Assembly (NCBI RefSeq): GCF_002968015.1
Contig: NZ_PUIP01000013.1
Span: forward strand, 161,632 to 225,631
Length of the DNA stretch: 64,000 nucleotides
Direction: 5' to 3'
From: Massilia phosphatilytica
GTDB taxonomy: Bacteria; Pseudomonadota; Gammaproteobacteria; Burkholderiales; Burkholderiaceae_D
The notes beneath the pieces were generated by a model that searched no databases, was not told where the DNA came from, and was given only the letters and a program-made list of their open reading frames with translations. Both the position numbers and the translations under genes were made by a program. The number at the start of each line of letters is the position of its first letter. Position 1 is the first letter of the stretch. This document shows positions 50,253 to 59,260 of the stretch, piece by piece.

Positions 50253-52580
50253 TCAGAAGTTCATGCGGAACTGCGCACCGTAGTTGCGCGGTTCGTTCAC
50301 GATGCCGGTGAGGTTGTCGAAGTCGATCGCCGCCACCACCTGGATCCGGTTGGTGATGTTGCGGGCGAACGCGGCAACCTCGTACTTGCCGTTATCCCAC
50401 TTGTAGCCCACGCGCAGGCCGCCTTCCAGCAGCGACTTCGCCTTGTACTCCTTCGCCTCGTACAGGAACATGTTGTACTCGGTCCGGTACGACCAGTCCG
50501 TCAGCGCATACAGTTCCCCGTCGGCCAGCGGACGCGAATAGCGCAGCGTGAAGTTCGTCTGCCATTTCGGCGAACGGGGCAGCGGCAGGCCGTTCAGCTT
50601 TTGCGTGTACGGGAACGGGCCGGGCGTGCCGGTCGGGGTGCAGCCGTTCACGCCGTTCGTGTTGGGCTGGTTGCCGCAGGTCTGCACGAACAGGTTCGCG
50701 TCCTTGATCTCGGTGTCGTTGTAGCTGGCGCCGAGGCTAGCGCGCCAGTCGTCCGACAGGATCGCCTGGAAGTCCAGTTCCACGCCCTGGCCGGTGACCT
50801 TTTCGGCATTGATCAGCTGGTTCATGTTGATCGTGCCGCTGCCGGCCGTCAGCTGCTTGTCCTTCACGCGGTACTGGAAGGCCGTCGCGGACAGGCGCGC
50901 GGTCCGGTCGAGCAGGTCGGCCTTGATGCCCGCTTCATACGACAACGCCTTTTCCGCGCCCGCGATCGACGGCTTGTCGCCGAGACCGTTCAGGCGGCCC
51001 TGCATCGACGGTGCGCGGTAGCCGGTCGCCACGCGCGCGAACAGATTCGTGTCCGCATCCAGCGCATAGGTCGCCGACGCATCCCAGCTCACGTTGTGCG
51101 AATCGCGGTGCAGCGGCAGTGGGCCGCTCGTCTGCGGCGGCTCGAAGCGCTGCGCGACGAAATCCTTGTTGTCGCTCGTGTAGCGCAGGCCGCCGCGCAG
51201 TTTCAGCTGCTCGGAAACCTTGTAGTTCAGCGTGCCGAACACGGCCCACGAACGGGCGTCCTGCGTCTGCGTCGCGTAGGCGGCGTTCTGCGGATTGCCC
51301 GGTGCCAGCGTGTTGAAGCTGATGGAATCGATGCGGATGTGCTCGTTGAAATAGAACACGCCGGCCATCCACTGCAGCGGATCCTTCGTGTTCGATTCCA
51401 GGCGGATTTCCTGCGTCGTCTGGTCGTGTTCGGGCAGCAGGTCGGCCGTTTCGACGGTGAACGGGATGAACGCGTTCTGTCCCGGATAATTCGGCCCCAT
51501 CGGCGGCGCATACACCGCGCCGACGCCGCCGTCGACGTCGCCGCGGCTGTAGAACGAGGCGTGCTCGTAACCCGTGATCGAGTGCAGCGTCATGCCGTCC
51601 AGGTCCCAGCGCAGGCGCAGGTTGGCGCCATTGGTGCGCAACGTCTGGTTGTTGCCGCCATCCGTCGGGTAGCTGTCGTAGTTGAAGCCGTCGACCAGGT
51701 CGTTCGTGCCTTTCTTGATGATGTTGGCGCGGAACAGGGTCGCGTTGCCCCGCATGTCGCGGCCGTGGACGCCCACCAGCGCGGAGAAGTCGCGGGTCGG
51801 CTTGAACAGCAGCTGGATGCGCGCGGCGTTGTCGTCATAGCCCTCGAAGTCGCGGGTATAGGCGTTCGGCTGCGGGTTGTGCACGCGGTTGTTGCGGTGC
51901 TGGGATTGCAGCGAGACGCGCAGCGCGGTCGTGTCCGACAGCGGCATGTTGTACGCGCCTTCCGCATTGATCGTGCCGTAGTTGCCGGCGCCGAGCACGG
52001 CATAGCCTTCCGTCTTTTTCAGAACCGGTTTCGCCGAATCGAACTTGATCACGCCGGCGGGGGAGTTACGGCCGAACAGCGTGCCCTGCGGGCCGCGCAG
52101 CACTTCCACCTGGTCGACGTCGAACACGGGGAAACCCTTCAGCATCGGGCTTTCCTGCACGATGTCGTCGACGACGAGGCCGACTGGCTGCGAGGCGTTC
52201 AGGTCGAAGTCGGTATTGCCCTGGCCGCGGATGTAAAAGCGCGGGAACGAGCGGCCGTAGTCGGATTCGACGTTGAGCGACGGCGAGCGGCCCGCCAGGA
52301 ACCGGATGTCGGCGCCGCCGGACGTCAGCACGTCCAGCTTTTCGCCCTTGATGGCGGTGACCGACATCGGGACGTCCTTGAGGTTTTCCGCGCGCCGCTG
52401 GGCGGTCACGATCACGGTTTCCAGGCGCTGGCCGGCCTTCGGGGCGGCGGCAGCGGTGGCGGTGTCCTGTCCGGTGGCGGCCTGGTCGGGTTCGTCGGCC
52501 AGGGCAACCAAGGGAAATGCGCTCGTCACGGCGGCGGCAAGCAGCGTGCGGGCAAAGATTCGGGTGGGGCGTACGCTCAT
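50253..52580 (-). CDS. TonB-dependent receptor, sphingomonad/Caulobacter-like type
   Basis: A 775-residue receptor with a signal peptide (MSVRPTRIFARTLLAAAVTS), a TonB-box/plug beginning LETVIVTAQRRAENLKDVPM, the plug motif VEVLRGPQGTLFGRNSPAGV and a barrel ending in NYGAQFRMNF with terminal Phe. The AQRRAENLKDVPMSV type is used for uptake of diverse organic compounds and siderophores; the substrate is unknown. ATG 52580 follows GGAAGA; an upstream in-frame ATG adds only a Lys/Asp-rich stretch. Confidence 0.9.
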   Translation of the reverse strand: MSVRPTRIFARTLLAAAVTSAFPLVALADEPDQAATGQDTATAAAAPKAGQRLETVIVTAQRRAENLKDVPMSVTAIKGEKLDVLTSGGADIRFLAGRSPSLNVESDYGRSFPRFYIRGQGNTDFDLNASQPVGLVVDDIVQESPMLKGFPVFDVDQVEVLRGPQGTLFGRNSPAGVIKFDSAKPVLKKTEGYAVLGAGNYGTINAEGAYNMPLSDTTALRVSLQSQHRNNRVHNPQPNAYTRDFEGYDDNAARIQLLFKPTRDFSALVGVHGRDMRGNATLFRANIIKKGTNDLVDGFNYDSYPTDGGNNQTLRTNGANLRLRWDLDGMTLHSITGYEHASFYSRGDVDGGVGAVYAPPMGPNYPGQNAFIPFTVETADLLPEHDQTTQEIRLESNTKDPLQWMAGVFYFNEHIRIDSISFNTLAPGNPQNAAYATQTQDARSWAVFGTLNYKVSEQLKLRGGLRYTSDNKDFVAQRFEPPQTSGPLPLHRDSHNVSWDASATYALDADTNLFARVATGYRAPSMQGRLNGLGDKPSIAGAEKALSYEAGIKADLLDRTARLSATAFQYRVKDKQLTAGSGTINMNQLINAEKVTGQGVELDFQAILSDDWRASLGASYNDTEIKDANLFVQTCGNQPNTNGVNGCTPTGTPGPFPYTQKLNGLPLPRSPKWQTNFTLRYSRPLADGELYALTDWSYRTEYNMFLYEAKEYKAKSLLEGGLRVGYKWDNGKYEVAAFARNITNRIQVVAAIDFDNLTGIVNEPRNYGAQFRMNF

Positions 52581-52886
52581 GTATATCTCTTCCTTATCTT
52601 GGTGCTTGTTTTTATTGTCTTTGTCGAATGGCAAAGATTGCTCATCCTAGCAGTAAAGACAAGCGGAAAAGATGACGTTCCATATATATCGAAACCCTAT
52701 AAATTGCTTAGTTAAACGGTATTTGCCGATGCTGACCAACTGTTGCATAGTGTCGGGTTGGCGTTCACGATCGTATTGGCGAACGCCAGAGCGAAGGGCG
52801 TTACCGTGTTGCTCGCCGGGCCATTGCTTCGTGCGCCCGGCGTATGATTCAAGCAACATTTGGCCTGTTGTTAATGGCCAACATGC
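52581..52886. other. Intergenic region before the TonB receptor gene
   Basis: About 306 bases, AT-rich near the receptor gene. It holds an eight-base inverted repeat TGGCGTTC/GAACGCCA (52759-52788) with a 14-base loop that contains the smaller palindrome ACGATCGT. It has no T tail, so it is more likely an operator or cruciform than a terminator. No gene was found here. Confidence 0.45.
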
Positions 52887-53801
52887 TTACTGTTCCTTGA
52901 GGTCGTCGGGGATGTCGTAAGTAAAACTCTTCGGGTCGAACATCAGCTTCCAGGAGCGCGCTTCGACCGGCTTGCCATCCAGCGTACCGCCCGCGGCGAC
53001 CGTGATCGGCACGGGGATGGTGCCGTTGACGGTGGCCGTGCGGTAGGTCCAGCGGCGCTTGTCGCAGCGCAGCGGTATCGCGACGTCGCCTTCTTCTCCT
53101 TCCATCTCTTTTTCCCAGGCATCCCACTCGGCCTTCGCGTCCTCGCAAGACTTGGCGGGCGTGGCGTCGCGCGCCGCGATGAACTCGGCCAGCACGGCGA
53201 TCTGGCCGTCGTGCGGCGCCAGCACCGTATTCGTGGTCGTGACGGCATAACCCGGGTCGGCATCGTCCCGGGTCTTGATCACCCAGCCCCACAGGTTCTC
53301 GCTCAGCGCTTCGAAATGCACCTGTTCCGGACGGACCGGGGCGGTCGAGGGATACCGGATCTGGGTGTTTTCCTGGGCCAGGCCATCCTTGCCGTCGGGG
53401 TGCACGTAGAAGGCCCCGTACACGGCGTTCGTCCCGCCGCTGACATCGTTGCCGCTCGCGACGAAATACAGCTCGTCGCCGTCCGCGCCGTCGGGAATTT
53501 TGGCCTGCTGCACGACGCGCATCAGATACGTGACATTGTCGTCGCCCACATACAGCCAGCCCTTTTTCGCCGCTGAATATTTGCCGTAGGTCTGGCCCAT
53601 GACGTCGTCGATCACGGCTTCTTCGTCGATCGTGACGCGTTTGTGCGCATCTTTCTCGTGCAGCCAGTAGGCCAGCGCGATCAGGGCCAGGGCGAGCGCG
53701 CCGACCGCGGCCAGTACATACAATATGGCGCGGCCCCAGCGGCGGGGCGGTCGGGCAGGGTGGACGGGCGTGGTAGCGGCCAGTTCCTTAAGGTCTTCCA
53801 T
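52887..53801 (-). CDS. Single-pass membrane protein of unknown function
   Basis: A 304-residue protein with one N-terminal membrane helix (residues ~24-46: AILYVLAAVGALALALIALA) after a short basic cytoplasmic stretch, then a ~255-residue presumably periplasmic domain. That domain has Cys in SCEDAKAEW and RCDKRRWT that may pair, and a KYSAAKKGWLYVGDDN segment. No family is recognised. It is followed by an intergenic region and then the TonB receptor on the same strand. Confidence 0.7.
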   Translation of the reverse strand: MEDLKELAATTPVHPARPPRRWGRAILYVLAAVGALALALIALAYWLHEKDAHKRVTIDEEAVIDDVMGQTYGKYSAAKKGWLYVGDDNVTYLMRVVQQAKIPDGADGDELYFVASGNDVSGGTNAVYGAFYVHPDGKDGLAQENTQIRYPSTAPVRPEQVHFEALSENLWGWVIKTRDDADPGYAVTTTNTVLAPHDGQIAVLAEFIAARDATPAKSCEDAKAEWDAWEKEMEGEEGDVAIPLRCDKRRWTYRTATVNGTIPVPITVAAGGTLDGKPVEARSWKLMFDPKSFTYDIPDDLKEQ

Positions 53802-53881
53802 GACATCCTCAAAAGTAAAAAATCGAAAATGCTAAATTGCAATTGTCAAATTTTACATTAGAGAAGAGGAATGTTGTAAAG

Positions 53882-53913
53882 AGAAAAACAAAACGCCCGC
53901 ACAGGGCGGGCGT
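53882..53913 (-). terminator. Rho-independent terminator of the receiver-GGDEF gene
   Basis: On the minus strand ACGCCCGC and GCGGGCGT form a perfect eight-base stem (53893-53900 with 53906-53913) with a five-base loop, followed by TTTGTTTTT. It lies 23 bases past the stop of the diguanylate cyclase gene. Confidence 0.85.
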
Positions 53914-53935
53914 CGTTGCATGCGAGCGCGGTACG

Positions 53936-54961
53936 TCAGCGGTGCTGCGCCAGCTCCGGCGACGGCGCGACGGCCGGGGCGGGGGTGGGCGGCACCATGG
54001 CCGGCTTGACGGCAAGCGCGGCCTGGCGCGCGGCGCTGCCGTTGGCGCAGTAGCGGTTCTTGCCGGCGCGTTTCGCTTCGTACAGCGCGTAGTCGGCAAT
54101 GCTGATCAGGTCGACGACGTTCTCGGCGTCATCCGGATACAGGCTGATGCCGATACTGGTCGACAACTGCAAGGTCAGGTCGTTGATGAAGAACGGTTCC
54201 GACAACGCCTCGACCAGCTTGGCCGCCGGTCCCTGGGCATCACCCAGGCTGTGCACGTCGGCCAGCAGGACGATGAATTCGTCGCCGCCCAGGCGCGCCA
54301 CCGTGTCTTCCTTGCGCGAATTCGACAGCAGCCGCTGCGATACCATTTTCAGGATCTCGTCGCCGTAGGCGTGGCCATACGTGTCGTTGATCGCCTTAAA
54401 GCCGTCCAGGTCGAGGTACATCACCGCGGCCTTGTGGTGGTTGCGGTTGGCGTGCTGCAGGGCCGTTTCGATGCGGTCTTCCAGCAGGCGGCGGTTCGGG
54501 AGGCCGGTGAGGGCGTCGTGCAGCGCGAGTTCCTGCTGGGCGCGGCTGTACTGGGCCAGTTCCTTGTACAGCAGGCGCACTTCGAGCATGTTATGGATGC
54601 GCTTGTGCACTTCGAGCAGGTCGAACGGCTTGCTGATGAAATCGCGCGCGCCCGCTTCCAGCGCGGCGATCTTGAAGCTGGGCTGGGCCGTCAGGGCGAG
54701 CACGGGCAGGTAGCCGCCCTGTTCGATCTCCTTCAGGCCTTTCATGACCTGGAAACCGTTCAGGCCCGGCATTTGCAGGTCGAGCAGGATGAGGTCGTAA
54801 TTATGTTCGCGATGCAGCGGGCATACCTGCTCCGGCAGCATCGTCGAACTGACGTCGGTGTAGCCTTCCTCGCGCAATATCTCTTCCATCAATTCGATAT
54901 TGTCTGGCGAATCATCTACGACCAGGATCTTTGCGTTCAGGATGTCTTGTCGGCTGGGCAT
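53936..54961 (-). CDS. Response regulator with GGDEF output (diguanylate cyclase)
   Basis: A 341-residue protein with a receiver domain (residues ~10-130; ILVVDDSPD, Asp61 in LILLDLQMPGLNG, SKPFD Lys) and a GGDEF domain (~160-315). The catalytic GGDEF is intact (ARLGGDEFIVLL), and RKED five residues upstream is an RxxD product-inhibition site. It should make cyclic-di-GMP when phosphorylated. The Pro/Ala-rich last 35 residues look disordered. ATG 54961 is chosen over TTG 54976. The adjacent upstream hybrid kinase on the same strand could be its partner. Confidence 0.92.
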   Translation of the reverse strand: MPSRQDILNAKILVVDDSPDNIELMEEILREEGYTDVSSTMLPEQVCPLHREHNYDLILLDLQMPGLNGFQVMKGLKEIEQGGYLPVLALTAQPSFKIAALEAGARDFISKPFDLLEVHKRIHNMLEVRLLYKELAQYSRAQQELALHDALTGLPNRRLLEDRIETALQHANRNHHKAAVMYLDLDGFKAINDTYGHAYGDEILKMVSQRLLSNSRKEDTVARLGGDEFIVLLADVHSLGDAQGPAAKLVEALSEPFFINDLTLQLSTSIGISLYPDDAENVVDLISIADYALYEAKRAGKNRYCANGSAARQAALAVKPAMVPPTPAPAVAPSPELAQHR

Positions 54962-55106
54962 GCGTATTCTCGTCAAATCAAGGCCGGTATTGTCTGTTCC
55001 TTAACTCCAATACCGACTCTAGCGCAACATTTCATAGTCTAGCAAAACGTCGAGAATTTCTTGTAGGACAGCGCCGCGTCCTCCGGTAGGACCATCTTTC
55101 GTATTA

Positions 55107-58100
55107 CTAGCGTACGCCATTTCTGCCCATGGCGGATGCGGCAGCACGATTGACGAGTGGGGCGGACGGGCCGACGACGGATGCAACTGTTGCAATTAGT
55201 TCACTCGGCTCGACCGGTTTGGAGATATGTGCCGAGAATCCGGCCTCCAGCGCGCTCAGCCGATCTTCCGAGCGGGCGAACGCCGTCAGGGCGATGGCCG
55301 GGACCTGGCCGCCTTCCTCGCGTCCCAGGTGGCGGACCCAGTCGAGCAGTTCAAAGCCGTCCACTTCGGGCATGCCCAGGTCGCTGATCAGGAGGTCCGG
55401 CGTGCGTTCCTTGAACAGGGCAAAGGCGTCGCGTGCACTGGCGGCGATGCGGACAGACGCGCCGCAATCGCTCAGGATGCGCTTGATCAGTTCGCGCGCG
55501 TCGCGGTCGTCGTCGACGACGAGCACGTTGACGCCGGACAGGTCGAGCACCGTCATTTCCGGCGTTGCCGGGGTCGGCAGGATCATGGCGCTGCGTGCGC
55601 TGCGCGTCGCCGGCTGCTGCTTGGCGAGCGGCAGTTCGATGGTGAAGCTGGCGCCTTTGCCTTCGCCGGCACTCTCGGCGCGGACGGTGCCGCCGTGCTG
55701 CTCGATGAGGTGCTTGACGATCGCGAGGCCCAGGCCGAGGCCGCCGTGTCGCCGCGTCATCGATGCGTCCGCCTGGCGGAAGCGTTCGAACACGTGGGTG
55801 ATGAATTCCGGCCGGATGCCGGCGCCGTTGTCGCGCACGGTGACGGCCACGTTGGCATCGTTGCGGGCCAGTTCGATGCTGACGCGGCCGTCGCGCGGCG
55901 TGAACTTGATCGCGTTCGACAGCAGATTCCACACGACCTGCTGCAGGCGCGCCGGATCGCCCGCGACGAGGCCCGGATCGTCCGCGTACTCCTTGTCGAT
56001 GCGAATGTTTTTCGCGTCGGCGGCGGGACGGACGGTCTCGATTGCCGCATCGATGAAGCTCGCGGGCGCCACGGCCTGCATGTCGAGCAAGACCTTGCCG
56101 GACGTGATGCGGCTCATGTCGAGCAGGTCTTCGATCAACTGGGCCTGGGCGCGGGCGTTGCGCTCGATCGTCTGCAAGCCTTTCTGCAGGTCGTTCTGGT
56201 CGCGGCTGCCCCGGCGCAGGACTTGCGCCCAGCCGAGGATCGCCGACAGCGGGGTGCGCAATTCATGCGACAGCGTGGCCAGGAATTCGTCCTTCATCTG
56301 GCTCGTGCGCTCGGCCTCGGCGCGGGCCTGGCGCTCGCTTTCCAGCAAGACCTTGCGCTCCTCGGCGGCGCGCTGGGCGGCTTCGTACAGGCGCACGTTG
56401 TCGATGGCGACGGCGGCCTGGGCCGCGATGCCGCGCACGATGCGTTCCGTGCGTTCGCTGAAGATGTCCGGTTCGGGGTGCCCGAAGAACATGGTGCCGA
56501 GCAATTCGCCGGTATGGCCGACGACCGGCACGGCGAGATAGCTGCGCACGGCCGGGTGGCCCGCAGGCAGGCCGAACGGCGTGCGATCATGCAGGCGCGG
56601 GTCGTGCGCGACGTCGCTGGAGCGGACCACGCCGGCCGGATGATCCAGCAGGCCCGGGCCGAACAGGCCGTTGGGGCCGCCCGCGCCGAACGCTTCGAAC
56701 CCGACCGGACTGCCGCCGGACACGGTATACAAGGTGAACAGGTTGTTCGCATCGGCCTCGATGCCGTCGTTGCGCCCGTGGTACAGGAAAGCGCCCTGGC
56801 GCGCGCCGGCGATGCCGGTGGCGGCGTCCGTGGCGACCTGCAGCAGCGAGCGCAGGTCGCGCGTGGAGGCGAGCGCGCTGCCGGTGCTGTTGAGCAGTTC
56901 GAGGACGTGCGATTCGTCGCGCAGGGCCTGCTCGGCGCGCTTGACCTCGTCCACGTCCGTGTCCGTGCCGAACCAGCGCAACACCTTGCCATGGCGGTCG
57001 CGGACGGGATTCACGCGCGTGAGGAACCAGCGGTACTCGCCGTCCGCGCCGCGGATCGGGTATTCCATTTCGAACGGATCACCGCTCTTGATGCTGGCGC
57101 TCCAGCGTTCGAGCACGGCCGGCAGGACCGTCGGCTCGACGGCCGTCTGCCAGCCCCAGCCCACGACCTGGTCCGGCGTCGTGCCCGTGTATTCGAACCA
57201 GCGTTCGTTGAACCAGACGATGGCGCCGTCGGCCTGCGCCATCCAGGCCAGCTGCGGGATCGTGTTGGCCAGCGCGCGCAGCACTTCCTCGCTCTGGCGC
57301 AGGGCGTCGGCGGCGCTGCGCCGGGCCGTGATGTCCTGCACGACGCCCGTCATGCCGAGCACGCCTTCGCGCCGCGCCTGGTCGGCGTAGTCGGCGCGGC
57401 CGACGAGTGCCACCCAGCGCGGTTCGCCGCTCGGGCCCGGCAGGCGGCATTCCAGCTCGAGATCGCTGTGGCCGGCAAAGGCCTGCAGAACGGCGCGCCG
57501 CACGCTCTCGCGGTCGCCCGGATCGAGGCGGGCGCGCAGCTCGCTCCATGCGAGCGGTTGCTCCGCCGGCAGGCCGAAGATCGCTGCCGCGCGTTCGCCC
57601 AGCATCACGCGGTCGCTGGCGGCGTCCCAGCGCCAGTCGCCCAGGCGGCCGGCGGCCAGCGCCACCTGCAGGCGGCTGTTGCCTTGCTGCAGGGCCTGCT
57701 GGTCGGCCTTGCGCCGGTTGATGTCCTGGAAGTACAGGGTGAGGCCGTCCGGCGAAGGATGGGCGCGCACCTCGAACCAGCGTTTCAGCGCGGGCCAGAA
57801 GAATTCCTGGATGGCGGTCTCGCGGCTGACCATGGCGCGCCGGTACACGGTTTCGAGCATGCTGCCGCGCAGTTCGGGGAACGAGGCCCACAAGTCGTGG
57901 CCGACCAGGCTGGGGCGAGTCTTTTGCAGGGGTGCGAGCATGTCCAGCGCGCGCCCGTTGATGTACATGATGCGCCAGTGGTGATCGACGGCGCAGAAGC
58001 CGTCGGTCAGGCTTTCGAGCATGTTTTCCATGCGCGCGTTGGCCAGGTGCAGGGCTTCGCGCGCTTCCTGCAGTTCGCGCGCGGTCGCGGCCGCGGCAGC

Positions 58101-58148
58101 AGCGGGCTGCGCGGAGGGTTGCCGCAGCTCGTCGCGCTCGTTGCTCAC
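55107..58148 (-). CDS. Large hybrid histidine kinase: PAS-PAS-PAS-GAF-HisKA-HATPase-receiver
   Basis: A 1013-residue cytoplasmic sensor. Three PAS domains occupy residues ~45-165, ~170-300 and ~305-430 (GTDTDVDEVKRAEQAL ends the third). A GAF domain spans ~435-590, HisKA ~615-680 (LATLSHELRTPLSAILGWAQ), HATPase ~725-850 (NAIKFTPRDGRVSI, GGLGLGLAIV) and a receiver ~875-990 (LLISDLGMPEVDG, ISKPVE). The start is GTG 58148 with GGAGG six bases ahead. This start overlaps the stop of a 34-codon ORF (GTGA). The many sensor modules suggest a global redox/light/ligand input; ligands are unknown. Confidence 0.88.
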   Translation of the reverse strand: MSNERDELRQPSAQPAAAAAATARELQEAREALHLANARMENMLESLTDGFCAVDHHWRIMYINGRALDMLAPLQKTRPSLVGHDLWASFPELRGSMLETVYRRAMVSRETAIQEFFWPALKRWFEVRAHPSPDGLTLYFQDINRRKADQQALQQGNSRLQVALAAGRLGDWRWDAASDRVMLGERAAAIFGLPAEQPLAWSELRARLDPGDRESVRRAVLQAFAGHSDLELECRLPGPSGEPRWVALVGRADYADQARREGVLGMTGVVQDITARRSAADALRQSEEVLRALANTIPQLAWMAQADGAIVWFNERWFEYTGTTPDQVVGWGWQTAVEPTVLPAVLERWSASIKSGDPFEMEYPIRGADGEYRWFLTRVNPVRDRHGKVLRWFGTDTDVDEVKRAEQALRDESHVLELLNSTGSALASTRDLRSLLQVATDAATGIAGARQGAFLYHGRNDGIEADANNLFTLYTVSGGSPVGFEAFGAGGPNGLFGPGLLDHPAGVVRSSDVAHDPRLHDRTPFGLPAGHPAVRSYLAVPVVGHTGELLGTMFFGHPEPDIFSERTERIVRGIAAQAAVAIDNVRLYEAAQRAAEERKVLLESERQARAEAERTSQMKDEFLATLSHELRTPLSAILGWAQVLRRGSRDQNDLQKGLQTIERNARAQAQLIEDLLDMSRITSGKVLLDMQAVAPASFIDAAIETVRPAADAKNIRIDKEYADDPGLVAGDPARLQQVVWNLLSNAIKFTPRDGRVSIELARNDANVAVTVRDNGAGIRPEFITHVFERFRQADASMTRRHGGLGLGLAIVKHLIEQHGGTVRAESAGEGKGASFTIELPLAKQQPATRSARSAMILPTPATPEMTVLDLSGVNVLVVDDDRDARELIKRILSDCGASVRIAASARDAFALFKERTPDLLISDLGMPEVDGFELLDWVRHLGREEGGQVPAIALTAFARSEDRLSALEAGFSAHISKPVEPSELIATVASVVGPSAPLVNRAAASAMGRNGVR

Positions 58149-58249
58149 CGTCTGCCTCCGCGCGAGATCACCGCGGACGGCGCCGGGTCGAGCATGTTCG
58201 TCAGCTCGGAGGGGCGGGGTGCACTGCCGGTGGGCTCGAAATGTTTCAT
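58145..58249 (-). CDS. Small ORF coupled to the large hybrid kinase
   Basis: ATG 58249 opens a 35-codon frame encoding a 34-residue Pro/Ser-rich peptide that starts MKHFEPTGSAPRPSEL and ends SRGGRR. Its TGA overlaps the GTG start of the kinase, so they would be translationally coupled. The kinase ribosome-binding site lies inside its last codons. There is no strong ribosome-binding site ahead of ATG 58249. It may be a real micropeptide, a leader, or chance; conservation would decide. Confidence 0.4.
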   Translation of the reverse strand: MKHFEPTGSAPRPSELTNMLDPAPSAVISRGGRR

Positions 58250-58295
58250 CGTGTTGGGCTCTGCAGGCGCGACTACGGTGCCGCGCATAATGCAT

Positions 58296-58340
58296 GCGAA
58301 CGTCCGGGACGCGAACATCCGGAACGCGAACGTCCGGGAC
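58296..58340. repeat. Short tandem repeat, 15-base unit, three copies
   Basis: Three consecutive copies of GCGAACGTCCGGGAC occupy 58296-58340; the middle copy carries two changes (A for G, A for G). It lies between the divergence-free pair of minus-strand signalling genes, upstream of the hybrid kinase. It might be a run of regulator binding sites spaced 15 bases apart or simple slippage. Confidence 0.7.
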
Positions 58341-58426
58341 GGCCACGTCCGTCCACGGCGCGCAACGAGCCGTACACCGATTCTAGCCCAGCCCGGGCGC
58401 TTTGTTGCACACCTTTGGGCCATCGT

Positions 58427-59260
58427 TCAGGTGCGCACCGGCAGCGGATGCGCCACCTTGTCGAGGGCCTGCTGGAGCTGGTCGAGCTCGTACGGCTTCT
58501 GCAGCGACAGGTAGGGGAACTCCACATGGCGCAGCAGGGTGTCGCCATAGCCCGACGCAAAGATCACCCGCATCGAGGGCGCCTGCGCCACGGCCTGGCG
58601 CGCCAGGTCGACGCCGGACATGCCCGGCAGGCTGACGTCCGTGAACAACACGTCGTACGGCCCGTCCGCCAGCCGCGCCAGCGCATCGTTCGGATGACCG
58701 ACACCGTCCGCCTCGTGGCCGAAGGCGCGCAGCATCTCGCACACCAGGTATTGCGAGTCGACGTTGTCCTCGACGACCAGGATACGCATGGGGCCGGTCG
58801 ATTCGGCAGGCGCGTCCGCGACCGGCGCGGCGGGCGCCAGCGCGCACAGCACGCCCGCGACGGTCTCGCCGTCCGTCCGCACGGGCGTGAAATACAGGTC
58901 GTAATGGCCGCTGCCGCCTGCGCTGCCCGCGAACGTGAGGTTGCGGTCCGGCGCGCATGTGGCTTCGCCGCTCCACGCGCGCTGCAGCTCGTCGCCCGCC
59001 GCCGCCAGCGGGGGCGGCATCACGGGCGGCACGCTGCCGCCGGGAACCCGTCCGTACGCCGGCCCGGCCAGCGCGCCGTACGCGTCGTTGAACAGGACCG
59101 TCATGTCCCGGCCCCATACCAGCAGCAGGGGCAGCGGCGTGTTGTACATGACATCGGCGGCCAGCCTCAGCGCCTGCGGCCATTGCTGCGGATCGCCGAG
59201 CCGGGAAGCGGACCAGTCATAGGAACTGGAAGAGTGTGCGGACCTGCCGGGATGGAGCAT
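58427..59260 (-). CDS. PAS-like domain fused to a receiver domain
   Basis: A 277-residue protein. Residues ~15-150 form a PAS-like module of the kind found before phytochrome-type kinases (YDWSASRLGDPQQWPQALRL, then LFNDAYGALAG). Residues ~155-270 are a receiver (ILVVEDNVDSQ, Asp in VLFTDVSLPGMSG, Lys in LQKPYEL). It has no kinase or output domain, so it is a receiver with its own sensor that may feed the adjacent hybrid kinase 280 bases downstream on the same strand. The start is Met of MLHPGRSAHSS; longer in-frame starts look like intergenic DNA. Confidence 0.82.
   Translation of the reverse strand: MLHPGRSAHSSSSYDWSASRLGDPQQWPQALRLAADVMYNTPLPLLLVWGRDMTVLFNDAYGALAGPAYGRVPGGSVPPVMPPPLAAAGDELQRAWSGEATCAPDRNLTFAGSAGGSGHYDLYFTPVRTDGETVAGVLCALAPAAPVADAPAESTGPMRILVVEDNVDSQYLVCEMLRAFGHEADGVGHPNDALARLADGPYDVLFTDVSLPGMSGVDLARQAVAQAPSMRVIFASGYGDTLLRHVEFPYLSLQKPYELDQLQQALDKVAHPLPVRT

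Noticed and set aside
52759..52788. Inverted repeat upstream of the TonB receptor as a terminator
   Set aside because: There is no T run after the stem on either strand and the loop is 14 bases.
55227..58514. A 1095-codon plus-strand frame opposite the large hybrid kinase
   Set aside because: The minus-strand protein has PAS, GAF, HisKA, HATPase and receiver motifs; the plus-strand frame has none and is only kept open by GC bias.
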